From a secondary endosymbiont of Heteropsylla cubana (lineage in GTDB: Bacteria > Pseudomonadota > Gammaproteobacteria > Enterobacterales > Enterobacteriaceae), in contig NC_018420.1 in assembly GCF_000287355.1 (NCBI RefSeq), positions 682,001-746,000 of the forward strand: 64,000 nucleotides of DNA. The letters run 5' to 3'. Numbering within the stretch: the first letter of the stretch is position 1; every line of letters begins with the position of its first letter. Below the pieces are notes generated by a model that was not told where the DNA came from, searched no databases, and worked only from the letters and a program-made list of their open reading frames with translations. Below are positions 13,528 through 24,440 of the stretch, piece by piece. The position numbers and the translations under genes are program-made.

Positions 13528-16224
13528 TTATAGTTTACCGTGGCAATGCTTAAACTTTCTTCCAGAATTACATGGACATAAATCGTTCCTTCCAACCTTT
13601 CGATTTTCTTGATTAACAATTACATTTTTGTGAAATATTTTTTTAAATACAGGATTATGGTTTAATTGATGTTGTTTAATTAGATCTTTTTCTTTTTGTT
13701 GGTTCATTTTTTCTAATTCTTCTGGCATAGATATTTGGATTTTGCTAATTGTGAAAATAACTTCATATTTCAACGACTCTAACATGGAAGAAAACATATT
13801 AAAAGATTCGCGTTTATACTCTTGTTTTGGATCTTTTTGCGCATATCCCCGAAGATGGATTCCTTGACGAAGATAATCCATTCCTGCTAGATGTTCTTTC
13901 CAAAGAAAATCTAAAGTTTGTAGCATGACGTTTTTTTCGAAAGTGCGCATGGTCTCGATACCAACAATTTCTTCGGTGCGCTGATGTGTTATTGAAATTT
14001 CTTTTAAAACTTGATCATGTAAAGCTTTTTCATTAATATTTGGTGTATCATGCAACCATTGAGAGACGGGAATATTTAAATTTAAATCTTCTTTAAGGCA
14101 TCTTTCTAGACCTATGATGTCCCATCTCTCTTTTAGAGAATTTGGTGGAATATAGCGATTGAGGATAGTTTTTAATACACTATCTCGCATACTATTGATT
14201 GTTTTTCTAATATCCGCAACTTCTAGTAGTTCATTTCGTTGGGCATAAATTACGCGACGGTGATCATTAGCTACATCATCATATTCGAGTAATTGCTTGC
14301 GAATATCAAAATTTCGACTTTCTACTTTACGTTGAGCATTAGCAATTGCTTTAGTAACCCAGGGGTGTTCAATAGCTTCGCCTTGCTTCATTCCGAGTTT
14401 ACACATCATGCGAGAGACGCGATCAGATGCAAAGATACGCATTAAAGAATCTTCCATTGAAAGATAAAAACGAGAAGAACCTGGATCACCTTGGCGACCG
14501 GCTCGGCCTCGGAGCTGATTATCTATTCGCCGTGATTCATGGCGTTCGGTCCCAATAATGTGCAATCCACCGGTATTTAATACCGCTTCATGGCGCTGTT
14601 GCCATGCACGTTGTATAAGAGCGATTTTTTTCTTGTCTGCAGACTTAAGAGCTAAAACTTCCGCTTGCCAACTGCCACCAAGTACGATATCCGTACCACG
14701 GCCAGCCATATTAGTAGCAATAGTGACAGCTCCAGCTTTTCCTGCTTGAGCGATAATGTCGGCTTCCATGGCATGAAATTTTGCATTTAGCACTTTATGA
14801 ACAATTCGGTCTTGTTCTAGCTTTTTAGAAAGCAGTTCTGACTTTTCAATAGAAATAGTTCCAACCAAGACTGGTTGACCGCGCTCTGTGCAATTTTTAA
14901 TATCTGTGATGATAGCGTTAATTTTTTCTTTTTCTGTCATATAAACTAAATCAGAAAAATCTTTACGCTTCATAGGGCGGTTTGTTGGTACTACAACGGT
15001 GTCAAGATTATAAATAGATTTGAATTCACAGGCTTCTGTTTCGGCGGTACCTGTCATCCCAGAAAGCTTTTTATAGAGGCGAAAGTAGTTTTGGAAAGTA
15101 ATTGAGGCAAGTGTTTGGTTTTCATTTTGTATCGTGATATTTTCTTTAGCCTCAACCGCTTGATGAAGTCCGTCAGACCAGCGGCGTCCAGGCATAGTAC
15201 GACCCGTATGTTCATCAACAATAATGGCTTCATCATTTTTAATAATGTAATCTACATTGCGAGAAAATAAAACATGAGCTTGCAAGGCGGTGGTTACATG
15301 CTGCATCAGCATAATATTATTTGGTGCATAGAGTGATTTTCCATCTTGCATAATACCAGATTGTACTAGAAGTTTTTCAAGTAACACTAAACCTCTTTCT
15401 GTTAAATGTACTTGATGAGATTTCTCATCTATTGAGAAATGTCCTTGTCCTTGAAAACTATCAGAATCTTCTTTTTCTTGAGGAACTAGATAGGGAATTA
15501 GTTTATTGATTCGTCGATACATATCTGAACGATCTTCAGTCGAACCAGAGATGATCAGTGGTGTGCGTGCTTCATCTATGAGGATGGAGTCCACTTCATC
15601 AACAAGCGCATAATGAAGCGTGCGTTGAACTCGTTCTTCCGGACTGAATGCCATATTATCACGAAGATAATCAAAACCGTATTCGTTGTTGGTCCCGTAT
15701 GTGATATCAGCGTTATAAGCAGCGCGTTTATGTTTTAGTTCAAGTCCTGGTAAATTAATTCCTACACTTAGTTCTAAAAATTCAAATAGCGAACGGTTAT
15801 TTTTTGCATCTCGCTGAGCCAAATAATCATTTACTGTAACAATGTGTACACCATCTCCAGTTAAGGCATTTAGGTATGCTGGTAATGTAGCAGTTAGAGT
15901 TTTTCCTTCACCAGTGCGCATCTCAGCAATACGCCCTTCATGAAGAACGATGCCTCCTAGCAGTTGTACATCAAAATGTCGCATTCCAGATACTCGTTTA
16001 CTGGCTTCTCTTACCACAGCAAAAGCTTCTGGTAAAAGAATGTCAACGGTGATTCCTTCAGAGATACGTTGACGGAATTCAAGAGTTTTAAGGGAAAGTT
16101 CTTTATTGTTTAATTTCTCTAGAGTTGGTTCTATTTGATTAATAGCGTTTACCATTTTTCGCATGCGTTTCAAGACGCGATCGTTACGGGTACCAAGAAT
16201 TTTGGTAAGTAATTTTGCTAGCAT
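13528..16224 (-). CDS. secA: Preprotein translocase ATPase SecA
   Basis: 898 residues (E. coli 901). SecA is the motor that pushes unfolded preproteins through SecYEG. Visible motifs are Walker A in [17 protein letters not shown], the DEAD-type [19 protein letters not shown], and the second-helicase-half motif [17 protein letters not shown]. At the C-terminus the zinc finger that binds SecB and phospholipid is intact ([13 protein letters not shown]). The start [16 protein letters not shown] matches the E. coli start. The secretion monitor secM, which precedes secA in E. coli and controls its translation by arrest, is not found upstream, so secA is probably no longer feedback-regulated in that way. 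Confidence 0.98.
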   Translation of the reverse strand: MLAKLLTKILGTRNDRVLKRMRKMVNAINQIEPTLEKLNNKELSLKTLEFRQRISEGITVDILLPEAFAVVREASKRVSGMRHFDVQLLGGIVLHEGRIAEMRTGEGKTLTATLPAYLNALTGDGVHIVTVNDYLAQRDAKNNRSLFEFLELSVGINLPGLELKHKRAAYNADITYGTNNEYGFDYLRDNMAFSPEERVQRTLHYALVDEVDSILIDEARTPLIISGSTEDRSDMYRRINKLIPYLVPQEKEDSDSFQGQGHFSIDEKSHQVHLTERGLVLLEKLLVQSGIMQDGKSLYAPNNIMLMQHVTTALQAHVLFSRNVDYIIKNDEAIIVDEHTGRTMPGRRWSDGLHQAVEAKENITIQNENQTLASITFQNYFRLYKKLSGMTGTAETEACEFKSIYNLDTVVVPTNRPMKRKDFSDLVYMTEKEKINAIITDIKNCTERGQPVLVGTISIEKSELLSKKLEQDRIVHKVLNAKFHAMEADIIAQAGKAGAVTIATNMAGRGTDIVLGGSWQAEVLALKSADKKKIALIQRAWQQRHEAVLNTGGLHIIGTERHESRRIDNQLRGRAGRQGDPGSSRFYLSMEDSLMRIFASDRVSRMMCKLGMKQGEAIEHPWVTKAIANAQRKVESRNFDIRKQLLEYDDVANDHRRVIYAQRNELLEVADIRKTINSMRDSVLKTILNRYIPPNSLKERWDIIGLERCLKEDLNLNIPVSQWLHDTPNINEKALHDQVLKEISITHQRTEEIVGIETMRTFEKNVMLQTLDFLWKEHLAGMDYLRQGIHLRGYAQKDPKQEYKRESFNMFSSMLESLKYEVIFTISKIQISMPEELEKMNQQKEKDLIKQHQLNHNPVFKKIFHKNVIVNQENRKVGRNDLCPCNSGRKFKHCHGKL

Positions 16225-16808
16225 AGTTAGTCATATCTCATCATGGCCCCATTTTTTTTGGGGAATAAAAGACATATTAAAATATACACTTGTTTAGATT
16301 TAAATTCAGTAGTGCAGGTTATATTGTATTGCCTTATGTTAACTTAAAGGAGTACTAATTACGTTTTTTTTGGGAAAGAGATATAACTTGTGCTAATTTC
16401 TATAAATTGATATAGGATCTATAAGCCCTCGTCCTAACGGATTAAGCAACATATTTAAAATTTTTATATCTGATATATAATAATACGAGTCGAAAGGAAT
16501 AGATTACACCTAATATTACTTAGAGATAGAATCCTGTATAGTGATAATCAAGAACAACACGAACAACAGAAGAAAGCATTCATTAGTACTATTAGTTTTA
16601 TAAAGGTGATTTGAATAACAACTTATTGATTAACAAGCATCCTGATCTGGATTTTTAAAATGGAGTTTTTAGATATATAGCCCTTCACTTCAATTATGAG
16701 TCTCATTATTAGAATGTTTGTGTAGAAATAAAGTCTGCCAATATTATTATTCCAACGATTGTTTTATAATATTTATTATTTTATAATAGGTTCTAGCGGA
16801 GTGTTTTT
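16225..16808. other. Intergenic region secA / dciA, site of lost secM
   Basis: 584 bp between the divergent secA and dciA genes. In E. coli secM lies here on the secA strand. I find no open frame and no convincing FxxxxWIxxxxGIRAGP arrest peptide. A GC-richer patch at about 16418-16445 reads IR then Gly/Arg-rich codons in one minus frame, but the match is too weak to call a secM remnant. Promoters for the two divergent genes should be in this interval. Confidence 0.5.
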
Positions 16809-17300
16809 GTGCGTAAAAGTTATCCACATATGATTGATCTCTTATTTAACAATCCTAACAAAAGGAATCCCAATTTTCTTTTAACGATTCCGCAGCGCGG
16901 CATCCTGCTTCTAAATATTAACCGAGTGGTTCATAGATTGTTGCCAAAACAACTTGCGCTTCGGTGTCGGGTTGCTAATTTTAGAGAAGGTGTGCTAGTT
17001 TTGGAAACGGCAAACGCCAACTGGAAAATGTTATTATCTTACGAAAAACCTCAATTATTCTCTTCCTTAAAAAAGCAGATTTTACCATCATTATTGTCTA
17101 TGGAGATCAGGATTAATCCTTCCTTAGCAAAAAAACAGGAATGGAATGCACACAATAACGATGGAACCTGCCCTTTTAAAATAAAACCTAAATGTTTAAG
17201 CAAACAGAGTGCAGCGTCTATTCGTCATGTAGCAGCATGCAGTGAAGGAAAATTAAAAAAGATACTAGAAAGATTAGCCGCATTATCGGTAAAAATATAG
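16809..17300 (+). CDS. dciA: DciA-family protein (DUF721), putative replicative helicase loader
   Basis: 163 residues with a GTG start and the ribosome site AGCGGAG 5 bases before it. Residues about 45-115 fit the DUF721/DciA domain: LPKQLALRCRVANFREGVL, then LVLETANANWKMLLSYEKPQL and a following amphipathic helix with LSMEIRINP. DciA is the ancestral operator of the DnaB helicase; E. coli instead uses the phage-derived DnaC. In several Enterobacterales, from memory, a DUF721 gene sits at this place, opposite to secA/lpxC, which fits. The C-terminal third (about 120-163) is lysine rich and not recognisable. Function as helicase loader is inferred from the family. Confidence 0.8.
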   Translation: MRKSYPHMIDLLFNNPNKRNPNFLLTIPQRGILLLNINRVVHRLLPKQLALRCRVANFREGVLVLETANANWKMLLSYEKPQLFSSLKKQILPSLLSMEIRINPSLAKKQEWNAHNNDGTCPFKIKPKCLSKQSAASIRHVAACSEGKLKKILERLAALSVKI

Positions 17301-17336
17301 CGCTTAACCATCGTGAGAATATGAATAAAAAACCAT

Positions 17337-17353
17337 TCTTCTTGATAAGAAGA
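17337..17353. terminator. Possible bidirectional terminator between convergent dciA and lpxC
   Basis: Perfect 7-bp stem TCTTCTT / AAGAAGA with a GAT loop, placed between the stops of dciA (17300) and lpxC (17405). Reading toward the left (lpxC strand) it is followed after four bases by a run of six T; reading right the T-rich stretch is weaker. Stem is AT-rich, so termination strength is uncertain. Confidence 0.4.
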
Positions 17354-17404
17354 CTTTAATAAATATGAAATAAACGTGATTTTTTTAACAATATTTAAAC
17401 AAGT

Positions 17405-18322
17405 TTAAGCTATAACGAGGGAGGGCGCCTGAAACGCTGGAGGCAGTTCTTCTTTATCCTTGAAGGATACTAATTCCCATGCTTCTTGACGCGCCAAAAC
17501 AGCTTTTAGTAACTTGTTGTTTATAGTGTGGCCTGATTTTTTTGCACTAAAGGCACCAATGATATTATGACCACACATGAATAGGTCACCAATCGCATCA
17601 AGCATTTTATGCCGGACAAATTCATTTTCAAAACGTAAACCGTCTTCATTTAGCACTCGATAATCATCAATTACTATAGCACAGTCAACGCTACCTCCCA
17701 ATGCTAGCCCTTGATATTGCAAATGTTCAATATCACGCATAAACCCAAAAGTACGTGCGCGACTTATTTGGCGCACGAACGATTCAGCAGAGAAATCTAG
17801 AAAATAATGCTGTAAACTGGTGTTAATCGCCGGATGTTTAAAATCAATAGTAAAATCGAGTGTAAAACCGTCATATGGAGCTAATTCAGCCCATTTATCT
17901 CCCTCTGCAACTTGTACTGATTCCTTGAGGCGTAAAAATTTTTTTTGGCTGTTAAGTTCTTTAATACCAGCGTTGAGGAGAAGGTATACGAAGGGAAAAG
18001 CGCTGCCGTCCATAATTGGCACTTCAGGCGCATCTACTTCAAGAATAACATTATCAATTCCTAATCCGGCTAAGGCAGCATTTAAATGTTCTACAGTGGA
18101 AAGACGTATATTATGTTCATTAATAAGACAAGTGCATAGCATGGTATCGCGTACTGAGGTCGGATCTACTCGGAAATCTACTGGTGGATTTAAATCGCAC
18201 CGACGATAGATGACCCCAGTTTTTTCCGGTGCAGGGCGTAATGTCAGTGTAACTCTTTTCCCCGTATGTAATCCGACACCGGTAGCTTGCACAATACGTT
18301 TTAATGTCCGCTGTTTGATCAT
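17405..18322 (-). CDS. lpxC: UDP-3-O-acyl-N-acetylglucosamine deacetylase
   Basis: 305 residues when started at [19 protein letters not shown], exactly the E. coli start and length; an upstream TTG at 18376 would add 18 unmatched residues. LpxC performs the committed, zinc-dependent step of lipid A synthesis in the cytoplasm. Zinc ligands are present: His79 in [10 protein letters not shown], and the pair in [10 protein letters not shown] (H238, D242). Its intactness suggests that the cell still makes lipid A. It is the last gene of the dcw cluster, after ftsZ. It converges with dciA. Confidence 0.97.
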   Translation of the reverse strand: MIKQRTLKRIVQATGVGLHTGKRVTLTLRPAPEKTGVIYRRCDLNPPVDFRVDPTSVRDTMLCTCLINEHNIRLSTVEHLNAALAGLGIDNVILEVDAPEVPIMDGSAFPFVYLLLNAGIKELNSQKKFLRLKESVQVAEGDKWAELAPYDGFTLDFTIDFKHPAINTSLQHYFLDFSAESFVRQISRARTFGFMRDIEHLQYQGLALGGSVDCAIVIDDYRVLNEDGLRFENEFVRHKMLDAIGDLFMCGHNIIGAFSAKKSGHTINNKLLKAVLARQEAWELVSFKDKEELPPAFQAPSLVIA

Positions 18323-18428
18323 CTCTTTTTTCTCGCAATGTTTAACCGTGCTTTCTACTCTGTAATACCTAAGCAATGGTAATTTTTAAGTGTAGCACAA
18401 AGACCAACGTTTCCAAAAAATGTGGTAG

Positions 18429-19589
18429 CTAATCAGCTTGTTTGCGCAAGAAGGCTGGGATGTCAAGATAATCAAGTTCTTTATTTTCTTGTATGTTTTT
18501 CTCACCAATAATTTTTTTTCCTATTTTTTGTTCCTGATTGAAAGAAGATATGCTTTCAGGGTGATTTCGATAACAGTGATCTATTAGGCGTGTATTAGAT
18601 TGTTTTGTGTTTAACAATGTAATTTCTGGTCGTTTATCTATACCAATACCTGTTGCTACTACGGTAACCCTTAATTCATTATTCATATCTGGATCAAGAG
18701 ATGTGCCGATGACTACTGTAGCGTTATCAGAGGCAAAAGCGCGGATGGTGTTACCTACAGTTTCAAATTCGTCTAATCGTAAATCAAATCCGGCAGTGAT
18801 ATTTACTAAAACCCCTCGCGCACCCGATAGATCGATATCTTCTAAAAGTGGACTAGAAATAGCGATTTCTGCTGCTTCTTCTGCTCGATCTTCACCCCCC
18901 GCCATTCCGGAACCCATCATGGCATAACCCATTTCTGACATTACAGTTCGTACGTCGGCAAAATCAACGTTCATCAACCCTGGACGAGTAATAAGTTCAG
19001 CAATACCTTGAACTGCGCCTTTTAAGACATTGTTAGCGGCACCAAAAGCATCAAGTAGCGAAATTCCACGTCCTAATACTTTTAATAGCTTATCATTTGG
19101 GATGATAATCAGCGAATCAACATGTTTTGAGAGTGCAGCAATACCTTGTTCAGCAAATGACATACGTTTTTTTCCTTCAAAATTAAACGGTTTTGTCACT
19201 ACAGCTACAGTTAATATCCCTAGATTTTTAGCAACTTCTGCGACAACAGGTGCGGCACCAGTACCCGTACCCCCACCCATGCCAGCAGCGATAAATACCA
19301 TATCAGCTCCTTCAAGTGCGGTCTCTAGAGTTTCACGATCTTCTTCGGCAGAATTTCGTCCTACTTCTGGATTAGCACCAGCTCCTAACCCTTTCGTAAT
19401 ACCACTACCGATTTGAATCGTTTGGCCGACTGCGGTTTTACGCAATGCTTGCGCATCTGTATTGACCGCAAAAAAATCAACGCCTTCGATGCGTTCTCTT
19501 ACCATATGTTCGACAGCGTTACCTCCACCGCCTCCAACTCCGATAACTTTAATTACTGCATCGTTGGTTGATTCTACAGGTTCAAACAT
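18429..19589 (-). CDS. ftsZ: Cell division protein FtsZ (tubulin-like GTPase)
   Basis: 386 residues (E. coli 383). FtsZ polymerises at midcell and organises the septal ring. The GTP-binding tubulin signature GGGTGTG is intact within [19 protein letters not shown], as is the T7 loop region with [11 protein letters not shown]. The C-terminal peptide that binds FtsA and ZipA is kept ([14 protein letters not shown]), after a short diverged linker. A strong ribosome site (GGAGAG) precedes the ATG. It follows ftsA by about 75 bp. It is fully intact although several of its divisome partners upstream are decayed. Confidence 0.98.
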   Translation of the reverse strand: MFEPVESTNDAVIKVIGVGGGGGNAVEHMVRERIEGVDFFAVNTDAQALRKTAVGQTIQIGSGITKGLGAGANPEVGRNSAEEDRETLETALEGADMVFIAAGMGGGTGTGAAPVVAEVAKNLGILTVAVVTKPFNFEGKKRMSFAEQGIAALSKHVDSLIIIPNDKLLKVLGRGISLLDAFGAANNVLKGAVQGIAELITRPGLMNVDFADVRTVMSEMGYAMMGSGMAGGEDRAEEAAEIAISSPLLEDIDLSGARGVLVNITAGFDLRLDEFETVGNTIRAFASDNATVVIGTSLDPDMNNELRVTVVATGIGIDKRPEITLLNTKQSNTRLIDHCYRNHPESISSFNQEQKIGKKIIGEKNIQENKELDYLDIPAFLRKQAD

Positions 19590-19665
19590 AATTTCTCTCC
19601 GTTTTTTACCTTGTTCTTTATTCAGAAATAGCTTTCTGTACAGCTAGATACTGTTTCGAAAGTTG

Positions 19666-20922
19666 TTAAAATTCTTTTTGTAACCATTTACTAAACCACT
19701 GAAACCATTTTTTTACCGATATTTTTTTTTCCACACCTACCTCCTTATTTAAATGTGAGTCTTTCCCATAATGTAAAAGTCCTACCGCAGTAGAATAACA
19801 AGGATTTTGTGCGTAATCTGTTAAGCCGATGATATTTATAGGTTGACCAATACGTACTTGGGCATGAAATACGCGTTGAGCGCATGCTGATAAGCCATAA
19901 ATTTGCGCGGCTCCACCGGTGAGGATAATGCCCGCAGCTATATGGTGTTGTACTCCCTGCCTTCTTAGTTGTTCTTGAACTTGTAGGATCTCGTCTTTAA
20001 CTAGATACAATAGTTCGGTATAACGTGGTTCAATTACTTCAGCTAAGATGTATCGTTGTAGAGTGCGGGGTGGCCTTCCTCCAACGCTTGGTACCTCTAC
20101 GCTTTCGTTTTTAGTAAGCATAGATCCCAGTGCGCATCCATATCGGATTTTGAGTGATTCAGCATCGCTAGGAGGGATGCTAAAAGCATATGCAATATCG
20201 CTAGTAACTACATTACCAGCATAAGGAATCACTTTGATATAACGAAGTGCTCCAGCAGTATATATCGCGACGTCCATCGTTCCGCCACCAATATCAACTA
20301 CGCAAACACCGAGTTCGCGTTCGTCTTCAGTTAAAACTGCGTAACTTGACGCCAAACCAGAAAAAATAGGTTTATCAACTTTTAATCCACAACGTTCAAC
20401 GGCTTTAACAATATTTTTCGCCATGTCATTATGGCAAGTAATTAGATGAACTTTGGCTTGCATGCGCATGCCGGACAAACCAATAGGATTTTTTATACCT
20501 TTTTGATAGTCAATTGCATATTCTTGGGGAATGACGTGTAAAATACGATGCTCATCACAGACACGCACTGATTTTGCGGTATGTACTACATTTTCAATAT
20601 CTTCTTGTGTAACTTCTTCGTCAGTAATTGGTACCATCCCAATTTCATTTTGACAGCTAATATGTTTACCGGATAAAGAAAGATATACTGACGAGATCTG
20701 GCATTCCGCCATTAGCTCTGCTTGATCAACAGCGCGTTTTATACAGTTTAAAACTGATTCTAGGTCGTTAACGCCACCCTTATCCACCCCTCGCGATGGG
20801 CAACTTCCAACTCCTATAATGTTAAGCATACCATCGGGCAGTACTTCTCCTACCAGGGTAGCGACCTTGGCTGTACCTATTTCGAGTCCTACTACTAGTT
20901 TCCTGTCCATCGAATTGATCAT
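19666..20922 (-). CDS. ftsA: Cell division protein FtsA (actin-like membrane tether)
   Basis: 418 residues (E. coli 420), beginning MINSMDRKLVVGLEIGTAKVA. FtsA is an actin-fold ATPase that ties FtsZ filaments to the membrane and recruits later division proteins. The ATPase phosphate and adenosine motifs (VDIGGGTMDVAIY; GIILTGGAAQIYGL) are present. The C-terminal amphipathic membrane-targeting helix is kept (WFQWFSKWLQKEF). It lies directly downstream of the ftsQ pseudogene (12 bp after its presumed old stop), so it likely shares the operon transcript. Confidence 0.98.
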   Translation of the reverse strand: MINSMDRKLVVGLEIGTAKVATLVGEVLPDGMLNIIGVGSCPSRGVDKGGVNDLESVLNCIKRAVDQAELMAECQISSVYLSLSGKHISCQNEIGMVPITDEEVTQEDIENVVHTAKSVRVCDEHRILHVIPQEYAIDYQKGIKNPIGLSGMRMQAKVHLITCHNDMAKNIVKAVERCGLKVDKPIFSGLASSYAVLTEDERELGVCVVDIGGGTMDVAIYTAGALRYIKVIPYAGNVVTSDIAYAFSIPPSDAESLKIRYGCALGSMLTKNESVEVPSVGGRPPRTLQRYILAEVIEPRYTELLYLVKDEILQVQEQLRRQGVQHHIAAGIILTGGAAQIYGLSACAQRVFHAQVRIGQPINIIGLTDYAQNPCYSTAVGLLHYGKDSHLNKEVGVEKKISVKKWFQWFSKWLQKEF

Positions 20923-20934
20923 AATTATTTTATT

Positions 20935-21750
20935 TTATGCCTGTTCTTGCTGGTGAATACTATTATTTCGATTGGATATGAGTTCTAGTCCATCCCACAG
21001 CTAAGCCGGATTTATATCGTAAATCTACATAACTAATACGTTTTTTACGGTATCGAGCTTCTTCGCGAAGAGTAGGATAAATGTCGATAAAGCGTTGAAG
21101 ACGGTTACTACTTTATTTCCGATCAAGTTCCAACTGAATATCGTCTTGTAATGTTAGTTTCCATGCACGACGGTTTGTCATACGTATATCTTTCAGATGA
21201 AAATCAGATAATAATATTGCATTTATAATGTAATAAGCGCTCAATACATCTTTTTCGCTGCCTTGTGGTTCATATAACATGGATATAATTTTTTTCCGAT
21301 ACGTGCTTCCGGCAAAATAAATGTTTCTCCTGATTAATCAAGTAGATATTTATCGCTCCAGCGACAAATCGGCATATATTCCACTAAGTGAATTTTTAAC
21401 TCATTTGGCCATTTTTTACTTATATTTACTTGTTTTATCCAAGGGATGTATTTAATTTGTTCATCAATCTGATTCAGGTTTTGTGAAATAAAATTATCTG
21501 GTTTTCCTAGTGTTAGGATTGCCTGGTGAATATCATTTTTAGTGGTATAAAAACTTTCTTCTGTAATTATGAGTTTAGGTAATCCTAAGTGATCATCATT
21601 TTTCATCCATTCTAAGCATACCCACCCTTTGATTATTATATTGATGGTTAAAATAATCAGCAAAACAATCCCTATAACATGGCTAGTATTGCTCGGTGTA
21701 TTGTTTTCGATATTACTGTTTTGATAAGTATTGATTACTTCCTGGGACAT
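20935..21750 (-). pseudogene. ftsQ: ftsQ, degraded: two in-frame stops and frameshifts
   Basis: The first 138 codons are open (21334-21750) and match FtsQ: a cytoplasmic tail, one membrane helix (IGIVLLIILTINIIIKGWV) and a POTRA domain ending at DKYLLD. A TAA then stops translation at 21334-21336. Homology continues beyond it: first SGETFILPEARIGKK, then, after a frameshift at a seven-T run on the plus strand (21289-21295), SMLYEPQGSEKDVLSAYY and TNRRAWKLTLQDDIQLEL. There is another TAA at 21113-21115, then [18 protein letters not shown] and [14 protein letters not shown]. The C-terminal beta domain, which binds FtsB/FtsL, therefore cannot be made. The decay is recent, since nearly all of the coding sequence is readable. 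FtsQ normally links FtsA/FtsK to FtsLB. Confidence 0.9.
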
Positions 21751-21786
21751 GTCAGGATTCTCATGGAATTAGCATAGAAAACATCA

Positions 21787-23283
21787 TTATATTTCGTTAA
21801 ATTTTTTATCATAAACATTTTTAATAGCGCATGGTTTTAAACTGGTATCAGCTAGTTTTCTAGCAATATTGCCTATTGTTCCAGCTCCTTGCATAAGCAA
21901 AAGGTCATCATCTTTTAATATATCAGACAATATATCTGGTAAAGAGTTTATATCCGAAACGAAAATGGGATTTACCTTTCCGTTTTTTTGAATGCTGAAG
22001 CATAATGAGTGGCTGTCAGCACCTAAAATTGCGTCTTCTCCAGCAGGATATACATCTAGTATTAGTAGAATATCCACGTTAGAAAGAACGTTAATAAAAT
22101 CTTCGTATAAATCTCGTGTTCGTGTATAACGGTGTGGTTGAAAAACCATGACTAATCGTTTTTTTGGCCAGCCGGAACGTACTGATTTAATTGTCGCATC
22201 TAGTTCAGTTGGATGATGGCCGTAATCGTCGATTAGCATAACTTTCCCTTTTTTTCCATTAATCTTGTTTAAATCATAATTCCCTAAATTATCGAATCGG
22301 CGACTGGTTCCCTGAAATTTCAACATAGCCTGAAAAATACTCGTATCATTAATGCCTTCTTCAGTTGCTACGGCAATTGCTGCTACTGCATTTAGTGCAT
22401 TGTGTCGGCCTGGCGCATTAAGTTTTATTTTTAATATATTTTTTTCTTGTATTGCTTTTCGAGTAAGGGTAAAGCTTCCAAAAGTACCTTCTTGATAGTA
22501 ATTACTGAGATGAAAGTCAGCATCATCACTAAAACCATAAGTAGTAATTCTCCGTTTAATGTATGGTAGAAGTTCACGAATTACCTTATCATCGATACAC
22601 ATTACGGCACATCCGTAAAATGGAAGGTTGTGCAAAAAATTAATAAAAGTTTGTTTAAGGTTTTCAAGATTTCCATAAGTATCCATATGGTCGGCTTCAA
22701 TGTTGGTGATAATGGCTACTATTGGGTATAAATGTAGAAATGAAGCATCACTTTCATCAGCTTCAACAATTATATGGCGACTAAACCCTAGACGGGCGTG
22801 TATTCCACTTGATTTTAATAAGCCACCATTTACGAAGGTTGGATCTAGTCCAGCTTCGAGATAAATACTAGAAACCATCGCTGTTGTCGTAGTCTTGCCG
22901 TGTGTTCCGGCAATAGCTATACCGTGACGAAAACGCATCAGCTCCGCAAGCATTTCTGCACGGTGAACAACAGGGATGTGTGCTGCTTTGGCTGCTATAA
23001 TTTCTGGGTTTTCGGATGAAATGCTACTTGAAAGCACTACGACGCTTGCATTAAGAATATTTCCCGGGTGGTGGTTAAAATAGATTTTAGCACCAAGAGA
23101 TATTAATTCTTTCGTAACTACATTCGGTGCTAGATCAGAACCGCTGATTTGATATCCCTCATCTGCTAGCACTTTTGCGACGCCTCCCATTCCTGCACCA
23201 CCAATTCCAACGAAATGAATTTTTTTGATACCACCCATTGTCGGTATAAAAGTTTTTAGTTTAGCGAGTTTTTTACTATCCAC
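21787..23283 (-). CDS. murC: UDP-N-acetylmuramate--L-alanine ligase
   Basis: 498 residues when started at the GTG at 23283 ([16 protein letters not shown]), which aligns with E. coli MNTQQLAKLRSIVPEM; another GTG at 23352, only 8 bp after murG, would add 23 residues without a match, so the start is uncertain. MurC adds L-Ala to UDP-MurNAc, the first amino acid of the stem peptide. The nucleotide motif [10 protein letters not shown] and the ATP P-loop [12 protein letters not shown] are intact, as is [14 protein letters not shown]. It lies between murG and the ftsQ pseudogene; ddlB, normally between murC and ftsQ, is absent. Confidence 0.95.
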   Translation of the reverse strand: MDSKKLAKLKTFIPTMGGIKKIHFVGIGGAGMGGVAKVLADEGYQISGSDLAPNVVTKELISLGAKIYFNHHPGNILNASVVVLSSSISSENPEIIAAKAAHIPVVHRAEMLAELMRFRHGIAIAGTHGKTTTTAMVSSIYLEAGLDPTFVNGGLLKSSGIHARLGFSRHIIVEADESDASFLHLYPIVAIITNIEADHMDTYGNLENLKQTFINFLHNLPFYGCAVMCIDDKVIRELLPYIKRRITTYGFSDDADFHLSNYYQEGTFGSFTLTRKAIQEKNILKIKLNAPGRHNALNAVAAIAVATEEGINDTSIFQAMLKFQGTSRRFDNLGNYDLNKINGKKGKVMLIDDYGHHPTELDATIKSVRSGWPKKRLVMVFQPHRYTRTRDLYEDFINVLSNVDILLILDVYPAGEDAILGADSHSLCFSIQKNGKVNPIFVSDINSLPDILSDILKDDDLLLMQGAGTIGNIARKLADTSLKPCAIKNVYDKKFNEI

Positions 23284-23360
23284 AGTCTTGTCGTTTAAGT
23301 CAAAAAACCTTAAGAAGGCATGTTCAAGTTTATTTTTTTTTGTATTAATCACGTAGCAGA

Positions 23361-24440
23361 TTAGTGGTTTCCGTCTCTTCTGGCTGTAGCTTCCACTTCT
23401 TGAACTACGAGCTCTGTTGCATTAGGTATAGCGATCGATAAAGCACGTTGTGCCATAGTTAATAATATTGCTCGATCCCATCCTTCTAATAAGGCGCTAA
23501 CCTTCGCAATGCTAAAGTCTGCTTGCTCAATAATTTTTGCTGCACCGACTTGTTCCAGAAATCGAGCATTCCAGTATTGATGTCGATCGTTGTGCATAAA
23601 AGGAATAAATAGAGCTGGTAAACCAACGGTTGCGATTTCGCTTACGGTTATTGCGCCTGCACGGCACACCACGACATCTGCCCAATTATAAGCTGAAGCT
23701 ATATCGTCGATAAATTCCTCTATTTTATGACTGGTGTCACCGTGTTTTAAATAGTTTTTTTTAACCAATTCTAGGTTATTTTTACCTACTTGATGCCACA
23801 GTATTAATTTTCCTTTTAATCGAGCAGAAACTGCAGGCATAGTTTGATTGAGTATTTTCGCACCTTGGCTACCACCGATAATTAGTACTCGAATTCTTCC
23901 TGTACGCTTTTGAAATCGTATATAAGGAGGAGCGAGTGAAAGAACTGTATTGCGTATTGGGTTGCCTACTACTTGCGCATGAGAAAAAGCACTAGGAAAA
24001 GCCTGTAATACTTTGGTGGCAATTTTTGATAGACTACGATTAGTGAGTCCGGCGATGCTGTTTTGTTCATGGAGAATAACTGGAATACCACATATCCAAG
24101 CCGCTAAACCACCAGGCCCAGAAATGTAACCACCCATGCAGAGAACTACATCTGGATTCCATTTTTGTATAATTTGTTTTGATTTCCACAAGGCTCGACA
24201 AATTTGAATTGGTAAAAAAAAATTTTCTTTTAATCTTTTTCCGCGTAAACCATTAATTTGAATAAAGTCAATATCAATACCATATTGTGGGACGATTGTA
24301 GCTTCCATGTGATTAGCTGTTCCAAGCCAGCGAATTTGCCATTTTTTATCCATAAGAGAATGCGCAACGGCTAGTCCAGGAAACAAATGACCACCAGTAC
24401 CACCCGCTATGATCATTAATCTTTTTATTTTCAATGTCAT
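23361..24440 (-). CDS. murG: UDP-N-acetylglucosamine transferase, lipid II synthesis (MurG)
   Basis: 359 residues (E. coli 355). MurG is a peripheral membrane GT-B enzyme that adds GlcNAc to lipid I to give lipid II. The first glycine loop [15 protein letters not shown], the second [11 protein letters not shown], and the donor-binding region [22 protein letters not shown] are intact. The start overlaps the last codon of the ftsW pseudogene by ATGA, as expected in this cluster. Its survival together with mraY suggests that lipid II can still be made. Confidence 0.97.
   Translation of the reverse strand: MTLKIKRLMIIAGGTGGHLFPGLAVAHSLMDKKWQIRWLGTANHMEATIVPQYGIDIDFIQINGLRGKRLKENFFLPIQICRALWKSKQIIQKWNPDVVLCMGGYISGPGGLAAWICGIPVILHEQNSIAGLTNRSLSKIATKVLQAFPSAFSHAQVVGNPIRNTVLSLAPPYIRFQKRTGRIRVLIIGGSQGAKILNQTMPAVSARLKGKLILWHQVGKNNLELVKKNYLKHGDTSHKIEEFIDDIASAYNWADVVVCRAGAITVSEIATVGLPALFIPFMHNDRHQYWNARFLEQVGAAKIIEQADFSIAKVSALLEGWDRAILLTMAQRALSIAIPNATELVVQEVEATARRDGNH

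Noticed and set aside
16418-16445. Possible SecM arrest peptide remnant
   Set aside because: Only an IR pair and some Gly/Arg codons could be matched; the WI and AGP elements are missing, so it is not better than chance.
8018-19647. Open frames antisense to csrA, alaS, secA, lpxC and ftsZ
   Set aside because: All are shadows in the complementary strand of strongly conserved genes; none shows similarity to a known family or has its own context.
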